Of a DNA stretch of 36,557 nucleotides, positions 1 to 10,922 are shown one piece after another. Every line of letters starts with the position of its first letter. Within the stretch, counting starts at the first letter, position 1. The position numbers and the translations under genes are program-made. Where the stretch lies: positions 359,420-395,976 of the forward strand of contig BFEA01000803.1 of NCBI GenBank assembly GCA_003427395.1, in the 5' to 3' direction. The notes beneath the pieces are model-generated. The model did not search any database. It was not told the origin of the DNA and saw nothing but the letters and a program-made list of their open reading frames with translations. Source of the DNA: Chara braunii. Its lineage: Eukaryota > Streptophyta > Charophyceae > Charales > Characeae.

Positions 1-1028
1 CCTGAGCTCGCACGACTCTTGCACACCGGTTGGATTACCAACCAGGGTGTTCCGGAAGATATAGTGAGCGACCGAGATACTCGCTTCATGTCGGCCTTTT
101 GGACTTCTCTCATGACTGAGTCCGGCACGACAACGAAGCCAAGCTCGGCGTGCACCCGCAGACGGATGGTCAGACGGAGCGAGCGCACCAGACCGCTCAG
201 ATGATGTTGCGTACGCTCATCCGTCCCGACTAGAAAGATTGGGTTGACCGGCTTCCCGACATTGAGTTCGCCTACAACACTTCGGTGCACCCGGCGATCT
301 GCGTCACACCATTCGAGCTACATCATGGTGGAGAGAAAGCACGGATCTTCGCTGATCTCCTTTTGCCAAAGGCTGTCGACATAGACGTCCCTTGCTCTCC
401 CGCTTCCATCCGGAAGTACCGGGACTTGCTGATCAAAGCCCGCGCAAATATGCAAAAGGCTCAAGTCCGCATGCAGCAGCAAGCTAACCGACGTCGACTT
501 CCATGTCCTTTCCGCAAGGGAGACCTTGTTTGGGTCCTCTCCGAGGAATTTGCGCTCGAGCAGGATGTTTCGCGCAAACTCCTTCCGAAATGGTTCGGAC
601 CATGGGAAGTCACTTCTGCTGTTGGAGACGACCCCGCAGGTCCTTCCTTCGTGATCAACATTCCACCGCACCTAACAGTGCATCGGGTCTTCCATGCATC
701 AAAGCTGGCCATCTATACGCCACCTTCAGCTGACGAGTTCCCCAGACGTCGATCACAGGATCCGCCTTCTATGGACGGACATCAGGAAGTTGACCGAGTC
801 ATCACGCACCGCAAGTATGGCAACAAGCCAAGGCAGTACAANGTCACATTCAAGCAATGTGCGCCTGATGACACTCGGTGGATCTCCAGTACAGATTTGC
901 AGACTTCTGCACCTCTCATATTCGCCGACTACAAGAAGCGACGCCTTGCTAAGGACGCAGCTCGTCCCGCCCGACCCACCACGGTATCGGATAGACAACT
1001 TCGCCCTGCAGGTAGCTCGGTCTTTTAA
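1..1028 (+). pseudogene. Ty3/gypsy integrase C-terminal part with chromodomain-like tail, 5'-truncated and frameshifted
   Basis: This is the 3' end of a retrotransposon pol gene cut by the window edge; integrase inserts element cDNA into host DNA. Frame 1 at the start encodes PELARLLHTGWITNQG and the catalytic-Asp motif VSDRDTRF. Near 112-130 a frameshift moves the reading to frame 3, where HPQTDGQTERA carries the catalytic Glu. A TAG at 231-233 stands where INNER has a Gln codon (RPDQKDWV). The rest is open to TAA at 1028. It contains CPFRKGDLVWV, the KWFGPWEV region typical of gypsy integrase tails, VFHASKLAIY, and a degenerate chromodomain (ITHRKYGNKPRQY then TRWISSTDL). One ambiguous base lies at 842. 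Its closest relative in the window is INNER's integrase. Family assignment is firm; the copy is defective. Confidence 0.9.
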
Positions 1029-1036
1029 GAGGGGGA
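1027..1036 (+). other. polypurine tract of the first element
   Basis: The purine run AAGAGGGGGA lies just after the pol stop and just before the LTR start TGTTACATC. This is where plus-strand DNA synthesis is primed in LTR retrotransposons. Confidence 0.75.
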
Positions 1037-1309
1037 GTGTGTTACATCTTCGACGCACATGGGCCCTACCGGACCTGACTTAGGGTCGGAGGGACACATC
1101 AGGGCCTAAAGGCCCGACCTTGGGATAGTACAGGCCCTCAGGGCCTGATCTTGGACCAGTACCCAACGGGCAGGCCCAAACGGCATTATCGTTTGGGCCT
1201 GGCGGCGCTCTTGAGGCTGCCGCCCGCCGGTTGGGGCTGAACTGTCCATCTGGACGGTTCAGGGCATGGCCAGGCCTCGCAGCATTGAGGCCAGCCTCTG
1301 CCCCACCGG

Positions 1310-1316
1310 TATAAAG
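1310..1316 (+). promoter_or_regulatory. possible LTR TATA box
   Basis: TATAAAG sits about 270 bases inside the LTR, in a GC-rich setting flanked by repeated ACCGGTA blocks. The position and strand fit a U3 promoter. No start site can be verified. Confidence 0.45.
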
Positions 1317-1556
1317 TACCGGTACAGCCTCACTTGGAGGCATCGACCTACCGGCACTATACCGGTACGGTATGGTCAGCGCCAGAGCGCTGTTTTGATG
1401 CGCTAAGTTTAGCGCAGGAGCGAGCAAGGAGCAGCAGCGGCAGCGCAGCATTAGCGCAGCAGCAAGCGGAGCAGCAGCAGGGGGACTGAGCCAGAACGGC
1501 GGCCATTGCCCCCTGAGGTACCTGGGAGCCGGAGGACCTCTCCTCCCTCCCTCGTC

Positions 1557-1710
1557 AGCTCTCTCTCTCTCTCTCCTCCTCCTCCTCCTCCTCCTTCTTC
1601 TTCTTCTTCTTCTTCTTCTTCTTCTTCTTCTTCTTCTTCTTCTTCTTCTGATTCATCTTCTTCTTCTTCTTCTTCTTCTTCTTCTTCTTCTTCTTCTTCT
1701 TCTTCTTCAG
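1557..1710 (+). repeat. CT / CCT / CTT compound microsatellite
   Basis: A CT run passes into CCT and then a long CTT tract, interrupted once near 1648-1656 by CTGATTCAT. In one frame it reads as polyserine, but it lies inside an LTR and I do not regard it as coding. Confidence 0.9.
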
Positions 1711-2221
1711 ACTAGAGACTTATGCTAGTTGGACAGAGATCAGAGTTGGACTTCGGTGATAGGAGACTGTGGTNCTTACCAGATTGGAGACTTGGAGATC
1801 GTTGGGGTTGATACTTGGCGACATCACAGTTCAGACACCGGTTACATTTGGACTCTGTATCCCCGACATTGGTGACCTATGGTCCTCGACATTTTGATCT
1901 TGTTGGACGACATTTTGGACTACCATATCGGTGACCTATCAGATTCTACCTCGGTGACTTTCGGTGCTGTCTACCTCCCCCCACCTCTTCGTCTCTCCTC
2001 CCCCATTCATCTGTGTATGTGTGTACGGGGCTGAGCATCTTCTATGTATGGCTCAGACCCCACCATCTCACAATTGAATGTGTGTGGAGTGATGCTATGT
2101 GAGTCAGTCTTTGTGAGTCAGTCTATGTGAGTCAGTCCGTTTATCAGACTTCCGTTGCATCTATACTCATCCTAGATTGGTTGATTCTTGGTTCTGCCCA
2201 TACTCATTGGAGTATGCAACA

Positions 2222-2429
2222 GTATGTGTGTACAGAGTATCGCGTGTGGGATATCCAGGGTGATCCTGTGTGTGCGAACAGGGAGTTGTGTGGGCGCTGA
2301 GTCGCCATAGCCATTGAAGTGATCTTGTACCTCAACTGTGTTCTTGGCTACCATATCTCTGTGTTTCGAGTGGTTGCTTGTCGCCAGTTTGCTGCGCACC
2401 TGTTTGCATGCATGCGAAGTGTGAATGAG
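2222..2429. other. stretch between two element remnants, nothing recognised
   Basis: No gene-like ORF, RNA gene or clear repeat. It may still be part of the first LTR if that LTR ends further right than I placed it. Confidence 0.4.
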
Positions 2430-2842
2430 AGCGAGTCTGATTGCAGGAGATTCAATTTTCAGAAAATAAATCCAGTTTCCAAGAATGTGGCAACCTCCCT
2501 TGTTACCTGTGCTATGAGTAAGATCTAGGCAGGCTTCACGAAAATTCGGCTTTCAAAAAATGACGATCTTGAAAAAAAAAATTGCGAAATAGAATGGAGA
2601 TTCGATTTTCAGAAAAGGATAAATCCAGTTTCCGGATGTGGCAACCTCCCTCATTACCTAATATGCCTAGAAAAAACGAAAGCTAATATCAGAAATTTCG
2701 GATCTTTGAGAAAACGAAGAAAAAAAAATTGCAGAGATTTGACGGAGTCCTACTTGATTCAATCAAAAAATCATCAAATTATCAATCGATCAATAACTCA
2801 AGCAAGCTCCTTGATTGGGCAGATCCTCTGATTGAGAGGTCT
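2430..2842 (-). mobile_element. 5' leader remnant of a minus-strand LTR element
   Basis: AT-rich, A-tract-rich sequence lying downstream (minus-strand sense) of a PBS and LTR. Its base composition resembles INNER's leader at about 17480-18000. It contains an imperfect direct duplication of about 70 bases with a period near 150: GGAGATTC-AATTTTCAGAAAA through GTGGCAACCTCCCT at about 2449-2500, again at about 2599-2660. No coding region follows, so the element is truncated here. Confidence 0.5.
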
Positions 2843-2854
2843 GCTCCGATACCA
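2843..2854 (-). other. primer-binding site, initiator tRNA-Met type
   Basis: On the minus strand this reads TGGTATCGGAGC, one base from the perfect plant tRNA-iMet PBS (TGGTATCAGAGC). It lies 3 bases inside the LTR end TGTCGC. ELEMENT 3 has the identical 12-mer. Confidence 0.8.
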
Positions 2855-2857
2855 AAC

Positions 2858-3120
2858 TGTCGCATACCGTAATGGTACAGACCAGAACAAGAACCGACCT
2901 CTCTCACATAGTACAGAATAGCGCAGCGGAAGGCTAAAATACCAATGATCAACCCAATCAATGTCGCAATGCAGACCAAACACACATCATCATCATCGCA
3001 AGGTGTGAAGGGACCTGGTGCTCACACAGAAAGAATGCGCCAGTCCCAAACATACACAGACGAGGAGGAGGGGGATCAGACGAAGAAGAGGGGGAATGAT
3101 ACAAGATACATGCTGAAATA
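2858..3120 (-). repeat. partial LTR related to INNER's LTR
   Basis: About 220 bases align by eye with 10490-10700 and 18310-18500. Shared blocks include CTCTCTCAC, ACCAATGA, CCAATCAATGT, CAGACCAAAC, ACATCATC, AAGGTGTGA and ACACAGACGA. It abuts the PBS, so it is the 3' part (R-U5 side) of a 5' LTR of a minus-strand element. The upstream U3 part is missing. It is more diverged from both INNER LTRs than they are from each other, so it is a different, older insertion. Confidence 0.75.
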
Positions 3121-3584
3121 ACTGTGCACGTCAGCCTTCCATACGAATGACATGTCAGCAACATGCCATGTGTCGTCAATGCTTCCAGGAAGCTGTCATA
3201 GAAAGTATGTGTCTTTACTGCGTTGGACTATCCCCGGTGCCATCACCCTCCACATCCTCTCCTAGCATGTCCCACATGCGGTGTTGGTCATACACCTGTG
3301 GCAACTGCTGAGGGATCTCCCTCTTTCTTGCCAGACAAACGACGGACGCAGCAGTCCGAGGAGGAAAACAGACTTCTATATGAACCACCAGCAGAGCGAT
3401 GTGCTCATAGTTTATGCAGCAGCTGAACGCCCTTGCTTTGGACCGATCCTCCCTGTCGTCGTCTGCCCATAGAGAAGGAATAAATACTGAGGAAGCCCAA
3501 GAAAGATGCTCCATGCCGCTTTGTGATGACCCGCCGGAGATTCAACTAGCATGTCGTTCGCATGCCTTGTGCCGTGAGGATTAT
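3121..3584. other. non-element DNA, no gene recognised
   Basis: Short overlapping ORFs on both strands show no recognisable domain. The stretch could hold upstream exon or intron sequence of the RING-like ORF that follows. Confidence 0.35.
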
Positions 3585-3587
3585 TGA

Positions 3588-4142
3588 AGGGATAGTCCAT
3601 GGGAGTTTTTGCTTCCATACGTACAACGACAGTCTCATGTACGGCACCCTGACATGTCATGTCCAATTTGTAGACAGGGGCTGGAACAGCAATGCCTCTA
3701 TAATTGCGGTCGATGTGCCTCTGTGTTCCCAGCATGTAGGAGCCACGTAGCCTGTGACGTATGTCTGCGCCGTGCCTTTCGATGCAGCAACTGTGACTAC
3801 GAAAATTGTATGCGGTGCTTCCATAGCCCACACCCGAACCGGTCCTGTCCGGTTTGTAGGGGGTGGCCACTTGCCATAGGCATTAACTGCTCCTCAACCC
3901 ACAAATTTTTTTTTTTTGCAAGCCTGTGCCATTCTAGAGTAGTCCGTTCCAGCGGTGAGTATTTAAAATTCTGCGAAGCTCGTCATACACCTCTCCCCTA
4001 CCCTTTGCATGCCATACTCTATCCTGCCCTTCATATTTCTTTCCTGCTGTTTGCCCCCACCTCCCTTGCCCCATACTCCAATAGAACTCCGCCTTCTATC
4101 CCTTTCCCTCCACCCTCCCCTCCACTCCCTTTGTGCTATTAA
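3588..4142 (+). CDS. Cys-rich RING-like zinc-finger ORF, possibly one exon or a gene fragment
   Basis: The frame is open from the codon after a TGA at 3585 to the end given; the first ATG is at 3654. Numbering from codon 3609, the Cys/His spacing fits a C3HC4 RING: CPIC at residues 18-21, C43-x2-H46-x2-C49-x2-C52, and CPVC at 80-83. Extra Cys occur between the pairs (C29, C33, C36, C59, C62, C67, C70, with H72 and H75), so it is an extended, non-standard finger. RING domains usually recruit E2 enzymes for ubiquitin transfer, but function here is unproven. After residue 86 the sequence becomes low-complexity and unconserved-looking, so the exon may end near GGTTTGTAGG at about 3850. The neighbours are retrotransposon remnants. 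I cannot name the gene. Confidence 0.45.
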   Translation, partial: RDSPWEFLLPYVQRQSHVRHPDMSCPICRQGLEQQCLYNCGRCASVFPACRSHVACDVCLRRAFRCSNCDYENCMRCFHSPHPNRSCPVCRGWPLAIGINCSSTHKFFFFASLCHSRVVRSSGEYLKFCEARHTPLPYPLHAILYPALHISFLLFAPTSLAPYSNRTPPSIPFPPPSPPLPLCY

Positions 4143-4296
4143 CAAATACATACGAATGAGCATCATTAAGAGAACAGATGATATGAAAATCAGAAATGAA
4201 ATGAACGGAAGTATGAAGATGAAGGACCGACACAAAGACCGTATAAGCTGAGGATCTGAAGTGAAATGAACAGGAGTATGAAGGTATCAAGAGAAA
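4143..4296. other. short spacer before OUTER, weak direct repeat
   Basis: GAAATGAACGGAAGTATGAAG at about 4197 recurs as GAAATGAACAGGAGTATGAAG at about 4263. No gene is seen. Confidence 0.5.
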
Positions 4297-5540
4297 TGTA
4301 TTATGAACCTGGTTGCTTGTTGCCAGATGACCAACACTCACTCACATAGACTTCTAGGTATGCCCATACATACACAAAAGGAAGGAGAGACGATGGGAGT
4401 ATCACATCGCACAAGGAGAAAGAAACAAGTGGAAGACTTGACCATGCGGTAGTACACTGAAAGTGCAATTCGCTCCACAGAATCCTCACAACCAGTCACA
4501 AAGGAAAGCCGAGTAGATCACATCCAGAAAACAATGAAGCAAAGATAGTTCACACACAATATTAACACTGTTTATTAAACTCAGAGTCTCGAATTGCCAA
4601 AATAACCCCAGAACTGTGATGTGCTGCTCAGAAATGAGAAGTGCTCCTTCCCCCAACCCTGAACAACCGCTATCACTACCCTTGAGTCCCTGAAACAACC
4701 AGCGCCACCCAAATACTGCGTCCAGAGGGAAGCGCCAACCTGAAACAGGCCTTTGAGGCCAAGCGCCTCTCAGAGGGTGAAGAAGAAGACCAGCACCACA
4801 GTCTCTGATGATGAAGTGCCAGAAGGCCTCTTTGATGAAGATCTTCAGCAGCGCTACATCTTCTGACGAAGATGATCTCTGAGGATACAAGCTGCAGCTA
4901 TGGCTGCAGTGCTACTACCATGAAACCCTACTCTTGAGGAGGGTTCAGCATGGCACCAACTTCTCTTGCTCCCAGCAAACTCCAACTAGCCCAAACCTCT
5001 GAACAGCCCCACGTGTTGTCAGAGAACAGCGCAGGTCCCAGCGATGGCCGGCGCTTCGAAGGTCCGACTATGTCTATCTCCTCCAACGCTGAAGTTGTAC
5101 CACCTCAGTTCACGCGTTGCGCAGCCGCGACGTACTTGCTACCAACTGCCAAAAGCCTCGAACAGACTTCCCTAATCCTATTCATAGTCTACCCTAGCCT
5201 AGACACGACCTAGACCGGTACCATTTTGGTTTCGGTTTCGGCCTCTAGGGTCTTTCCCTACCCGGCTATAGGCTATAGGACCAGTCTAACAGCATAGGCC
5301 CGTAGGTCCTTCGTCCTAGTGGTAGCCCGGGTCTGCTATTCGCAGTTAGGGTAGCTGTAGGAAATTCAAGTTAGTGCGGGCCTGCAATTTTCCCGAATTT
5401 ACAGATATGTCCCTCACAAATTTTCCCCACGGGCAGATCTCTCGGTTAGCCCTCAGCCAAACAAATTTGTGAATCTAACCTACCTATGTTACAGCCTCAA
5501 GTCTACGGGTCGCAGGCTGCAATTTCAGCAAGTCATTGCA
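4297..5540 (-). repeat. OUTER 3' LTR
   Basis: 1244 bases, matching 21232-22542 over the whole length. On the minus strand it starts TGCAATGACTTG after a GGGGGAGGG polypurine tract and ends in CATAA-type sequence (plus strand TGTATTATGAACC, against TGTTATGAACC in the other copy). It lacks one 63-base unit that is tandemly duplicated in the other LTR. ORFs inside it are not supported as genes. Confidence 0.92.
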
Positions 5541-5555
5541 GACCTACCCTCCCCC
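5541..5555 (-). other. OUTER polypurine tract
   Basis: The minus strand reads CCGGGGGAGGG followed by TAGGTC immediately before the LTR start TGCAATG. It lies between the pol stop (TAG 5574-5576) and the LTR. Confidence 0.65.
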
Positions 5556-5573
5556 GGAGCGAGGACCTCCGAG

Positions 5574-8500
5574 CTAGGAGTGCAGGCGTGCAGAGCGTCG
5601 AGGGTATTGTCCCCTCTTGGCTGCCTCATACTTGAGGACAGCGGACTTTGTTGTCTTGAGGAGTTCCTTACGTGTGAACCAGCGGTCCTCAGTGTGAGGC
5701 TGGTACAGGAACTTCACAAGGTACTGCATATCTTGGCCTGTGCCCATCTCTCATCCTCAATCGACTCCACTTCATACCCCTTGCCAGGGATTGGTGGACC
5801 GAATTGAGGAGGTCTGTTCGAAAATGCTTCAGCTGAAGTAAAAGGCAACAACTTAGATGCATGGAAGACCGGATAGGTTTGTAGATGTAGAGGGACGTCA
5901 ACATTGTATGACGGTCCGAAAGGATCAGCCCCCACTGTATCTAAAACCTGTCATGGACCCATGTATTGCGGCAACAGCTTAGGCGAAATGTCCTCCTCGT
6001 GTGATAGCTCAAAACTGAGCACCCAAACCCAGTCACCTATGCGAATTGTAGAAGGACGGCGGTGCCTGTTAGCCTGCTGAATCATAGCCTTTGAGCAGGT
6101 TGGCACGGGTGCGCTCTATATCCACGCGATAACGCCTGGTGAACTCTGCGGTTCTAGGTGTCAGTGTAGGGGTAGTCTTGTCGATGATGTCATCGAGAGG
6201 CTGTCGAGGTTCATGGCCCTAGTGTAGTCTGTAGGGTGTGAAACTTGTAGAGGAGTGGACAGACGTGTTGTACACAAGTTGTGCACGACTCAAATGCAGA
6301 TCCCAGTCCTGCTGATCTGGACTGATCACAGGACGCGGCAGCTAAAACAAAATCTGATTCATCACTTCAGCCTGTCCATTGGCTTCAGGATGACGACCGA
6401 ATGTCATATTCAAGCGGGAATGTAGTCCCTACAATAGGACAACCATTCATGGCTGCAAAATCGGGGATCTCGATCACTGACAATGGAGGTGGGTGGTCCA
6501 TGGTGGGTAACCCACCTGTCATCAAATATCGCTTGAATGGTAGGGACTCTGGCCTCTCCTGGCAAAGGGATGAATTTTGCATACTTGGAGAACCTGTCCG
6601 CACAAACCATGACCTAACGCATGCCAGGAGGAGTGGTCCTACCCAAATCAATAAAGTCGATAGACACTGATTGTGCAAGTGCCTCACGGATGGGAAGTGG
6701 TTTGAGTAATCCAAGGGGAGGTCTGCATACGACTTGTTCCTTTGGCACAACTCACAGGTTTGAACATAGTGCAACGGGTCACTCGTCATCTCTTTCCAGA
6801 AGAACCTCTGCGACAGGGCCGTATACGATTTGAGGGCCCCAAAATGACCACGAGCATTATGACACTCTGACATAAAGAGTGTTCTCAGCTTGCGATCATG
6901 AGGAATGCACAAATGTTCCTCACCTTTGCTGCAAGTGTACAGCAGACCTGACACCAGAGTGTAACCTGGTTCAGAGGCAGGATCGTCCTGTAGGTTCCTC
7001 ACAATAGGCCCAAAATCGGGTCCTGGCACAGTAGCTGGGCAATGGTCTGACGGGTCTTCTCCCCAAAAGAGTGAATGAAGGAGATCAGGAAGAGGGCGTC
7101 AGGCCTACAAGAAAGGGCGTCTGCAACTCGATTGTAGCAGCCCTTCTTGTGTGTCAATTCAAAGTCAAACAAGTCAATGAACTAAATGTAGCGGGCAAGC
7201 TTGTCATTCAGCTTACCCTGGGACTTCATCCATTGAAGGGTGGAGTGATCTGAAAAGATTTGGAAGTGTCTGCCCAGGAGAAAGTGTTTCCAATGCTTGA
7301 GCGTTGACATAAGGGCATAGAACTCTTTCTCATAGGTAGAGTCTTGCAGCGTCTTAGCTTTGATTTTCTTGCTCATGTACTCAACAGGTTGCAGACCATT
7401 CCCACTGTCCTGCTGAAGTACCGCCCCTACACCATACTGAAAACTATCAGTGGTTAGCACAAAAGGCAAAGTAAGGTCAGGTAACTTCAGTACAAGTGCA
7501 CGAATCAAGGCCTCCTTAAGACGTGTGAAGGCCTCCTGACAGTCTGATGTCCAAAGAAAGGGAGTGTCTTTCTTTGTGAGGTCAGTCAGGGGTGCTGCAA
7601 TAGTGGAGAAGTTCTTGATGAACTTCTTATACTAAGATGCAAGACCCAGGAAAGACCAAGCATCACATACTATTAAAGGCTTCGGCCAGTCCTGAACAGT
7701 AGCAACTTTCGTTGCCTCAGGAGCCAAACCCTCTCTAGAGATGACATGACCCAAATAGACAACAGAGTTCACTCAAAAAGAGGATTTCTCTTTGTTGATC
7801 TTGTACCGGTTGTCATGTAAGGCTGGAGGACAAGAGCCAGATGTTGCGCATGCTCCTGGATAGTATGACCGAATACCAGGATATCATCCAGATAGACAAC
7901 TACAAACTTGTCCAGGTAAGGCTTGACGATGCGATGCATCTCTATCTGGAAAGTGACAGGAGCATTGCAAAGACCGAAGGGCATAAGCAGATATTCGTAT
8001 GTACCATATCTGGTTTTGAAGGTTGTCTTGTGGACATCTCCTTCAACCATCTCAATTTGGTGGTAGCCAAATTTGAGATCGATCTTGCTAAAGATAGCCC
8101 AGCCCTGCACCATGTCCAACAGATCATCGATCCGAGGAAGAGGCTCTGTAGACTACCTCGTGATCTTGTTGAGTCCCCTGTAGTCCACACACATTCACAA
8201 GTAACCATTCCCTTTGGGTACAAAAAGAACTGGTGCCCCAAACTCAGATGTACTGGGACGTATCTAGCCTTTGCTGGTCAGGGTCTCTAACTGTTTCGTG
8301 AGCTCATCAAGTTGAGCAGGGGACATCCTATAGACCCGGCCCTTGGAAGGGACCTCGTTAGGCAGGAGCTCGATCTTATGCTTGGTTTGCCTATGGACAA
8401 GTCCAGTAGGCTCTTGCATAAGGTTTGAGAATCGGTCAACCACTTGTTGAATTTGAGAGAGATAGGAAAGCAGTCGCCACGTCAGTCTGTTTAGCATAAG

Positions 8501-9190
8501 CTACAAACAGACGAGTGTGGTCAGTCTAGCGTGAGAGCTGAAAAAACTCATGTGCTCGCATACAATAACTGTTACTAACCGGATCATACTCATCAGCGAG
8601 CATACAAGGACGATACTCCCCTCGCCGGTCGGGTAGCTCAACCCTAGGGATCCGCCAGTCGATCCTGAGGTTGGTGGCCTCAAGCCACTGTAGGGAGAAA
8701 ACAAGGTCAAAGGGTACATTGTGGAACACAAAATTCAAGCATTGCCTGATTTCTCCCTGCCTGTCAAAGACTACAGGTAGACCTTTGACAACAGTGGTGA
8801 TCCAGACTGTAGATGAGTCGCCTATGCGAACCTCAATAGGTTGTCGCAGTTGTACCGGTCTCTGATCCAAGTGCAGCCTGCTGACTGTCTTGGGAGACAT
8901 AAAGTTGCGAGTAGCCCCACAGTCTAAGAGCCCTTTGAACCTGGCTCCCAGGATGGAGGGTCGAAGCAGGATGAAATCCGGCCTGTGCTTTTTCTTCTCC
9001 TGCATAGACAGGAAAAGATCAGCAAGTACCTGTGATTCGTCCTCCTGCCACGTCTCCTCCAGGTCAGTGTCCTCATAAGTGAAGGACCCTGATGTTGCAA
9101 CTCCCAAAAATGAATCAGCGAGAGATGGTGAAGATTCAACTTCATCAGAAGAGGAATCAGCACTGGTTGAAGGAGCTGCTACTTCCACCT
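5574..9190 (-). pseudogene. OUTER pol: protease, reverse transcriptase, RNase H, integrase, chromodomain
   Basis: Protease: active site DCGATRNF near 8924-8901 (usual D-S/T-G, here Ser to Cys). RT: KGRVYRMSP near 8340, SKIDLKFGYHQ near 8090, catalytic YLDD at 7883-7894. RNase H: TTDSFQYGVGAVL and YEKEFYAL within 7182-7508. Integrase: HNARGHFG and CELCQRNK (HHCC zinc site, about 6740-6870), catalytic Asp at 6656-6658 and 6473-6475, catalytic Glu at 6366-6368 in HPEANGQAE. The chromodomain follows as MQYLVKFLYQ and EDRWFTRKEL, ending at TAG 5574-5576. Breaks: stops at 8526, 8264, 8195, 8153, 7773, 7632 and 7182, and frameshifts near 8460, 7850, 7015, 6700 and 5710. The frame starts -1 relative to gag, but the overlap (9206-9212) has no slippery sequence. 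Confidence 0.9.
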
Positions 9191-9205
9191 CTCTCCACTC
9201 TAGTT

Positions 9206-10318
9206 TTATGAACTAGAGCCTGAAGGCCTGCGAGGCATGCTGGGACAATCCTTGAGAAAATGGTCCCCCGCGCATCTCAGGCAGACTCCCTTGTGCTTCC
9301 TCTTCCTCCATACTCCCTCGTAGATCCTGAGTGCATGCCAGAGGAAGGTGGAAGGATCAAGGGGGTCAACTGGCCATCGAACGTCTCGTGGTAGTGGAAC
9401 TATCTGGGCCGTAGGGGAAGAGGCACGCCCTTTTCGATTCCCTTTGCTGCTACTGGTTGATGCTCTATGAGCAGGGGCTTTCCCCTTTGTCAAACCCATC
9501 AGAGCATCAGCCAGGGCAAGAACAGTTGGATCTGCAGTAAAGGATGAGGTAGTCCCAGATGGAGGGGTCCCACTCTTGGATGTTGTCTCATCTTCTGAAC
9601 TAGAAGCTGCAGCAAAGAGAGCACCCTTCCTCCTTCTGCGCCCCTTTGAGGAGGGTCTCTTCCTTCCTTCAGAAGGTGCTTCCTGGACATGGAGTTTGCA
9701 CTCAGTCCAGGGTTGCTCTGCCAAAAGACCGCAAGTCCTTTTGGCCCTGAGAGAATAGTGCAAGCTGGTATTCTCTAGGCACTGCTCTCAAGAAATGAAT
9801 GAGCTGGAGTCGATGTCAGACTCTCAAAGGATGAGTACAGTTTGGACAAGGAGCCATCCCACTTCTTCCGGCCCAGTCGGACAATTTTGTCTGCTGCCTT
9901 TCTGGCCTGCTCCTTGTCTGCAAACCAGTCATCCAGGGCCTGTAGAAAACCAGACACCCCTAGTCTTTGTGCCCATTTAGACATCTCCAGTCCTTGCTTG
10001 CTGGAAGTGGAGGTGCACCATTTCAGTGCAGTCCTCTCCAAGCGAGCAAGGGTGGCACTCACCTTCACATCCTCATCACATTTGAACCCACTCAGGTACG
10101 TTCTCTGTGCGGTGACCCAATCGGATACATCCACCTTGGTGTCCTCACCATAGAACATGGGTGGAGTCAGCTTGGGCCGCTGCAGGTCAAATGGACCTGA
10201 GGCTGTGAGGCGGCTGTTCACTTGGGTGTAGAGGCTGGGGATGATGGTCTGGATTGTGGGGGTTGTTGGGGTCCCGCCTTAGGACTCCCAGGAGGTGCAG
10301 GAATGATCAGGGTTGCAG
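9206..10318 (-). pseudogene. OUTER gag, downstream part (capsid-like and zinc knuckle)
   Basis: Gag forms the virus-like particle and binds element RNA. This part opens with a Pro-rich stretch (about 10222-10300). Next comes a capsid-like segment with SGPFDLQRPKLTPPMFYGED, YLSGFKCDED and LDDWFADKEQARKAADKIVR (9775-10221). After a one-base shift near 9770 there is a Lys/Arg/Ser-rich linker and a CCHC knuckle CLRCAGDHFLKDC at 9245-9283 (C-x2-C-x3-H-x4-C, one residue shorter than usual between C and H). It ends at TAA 9206-9208. The upstream part was displaced to 19322-19733 by INNER; the coding text joins at the duplicated ATLI segment. Confidence 0.88.
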
Positions 10319-10883
10319 TGCCCAGTTGGGCAATGTACATATATGGCCAAGGATCCGCAATGTGATAAAGGGACTGAATGGACAATGCAGTGTTAGTGGA
10401 ATCTCAACAAGCAGTGTACATCCTGATACATAGAAAAATGGCACATGACAGCACAGGGGAAGACTTAGATATAAGCCCTGACCTCACCGGGAGTGACCTG
10501 TCTCACGTAGTGCAAGACAGCGCAGCAGAATTCTAGAATACCAATGACTAGCCCAATCAATGTTGCAATACAAACCAAACATACATCATCCTCATCACAA
10601 GGTGTGAAGGGGCCTGGCGCTACACACATGAAGAATGGCGCCACGTCCAAACCATACACAAACGAAGAGGAGGGGATCACACGAAGAAGAGGGGGAAGAT
10701 GGGAATATCATCAACACCAAGTCTTCGGTACAAATCCCAGATAATCCCTCGTCAAATGTCTGAAGCCCAATGTCGAGTCTGCATCCAAATGTCACCAAGC
10801 TCGCTCTCTCGTAGTCTGCTGATGCAGTGAAGTCAGGTAGCGAGAGGCTGAGAGGGAGATGGTGGACTGAGAAGAGGAAGAAG

Positions 10884-10890
<7 letters not shown>

Positions 10891-10922
<32 letters not shown>

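Larger units (their letters stand above)
1040..2221 (+). repeat. 3' LTR of the plus-strand chromovirus (right end uncertain)
   Basis: It begins TGTTACATC directly after the polypurine tract. The first 200 bases (U3) are rich in GGGCCT palindromes, including a perfect 11-bp inverted repeat with a 7-nt loop at 1172-1200. A TATAAAG lies at 1310-1316. A long CT/CCT/CTT microsatellite spans about 1557-1710. There is one N at 1774. The right end is placed at GTATGCAACA (2212-2221) because it imperfectly mirrors the start and gives a length like INNER's LTR. With no second copy in the window this boundary is inference. Confidence 0.5.

Noticed and set aside
1506-1715. Polyserine ORF
   Set aside because: It is a CTT microsatellite inside an LTR; no protein features outside the repeat.
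4486-4890. 134-residue minus-strand ORF also present in the other OUTER LTR
   Set aside because: Its recurrence is explained by LTR identity; no domain, and the second copy is broken into several frames.
9206-9212. Frameshift signal at the OUTER gag-protease junction
   Set aside because: Protease is also in the -1 frame, but the overlap is only seven bases and has no slippery heptamer.
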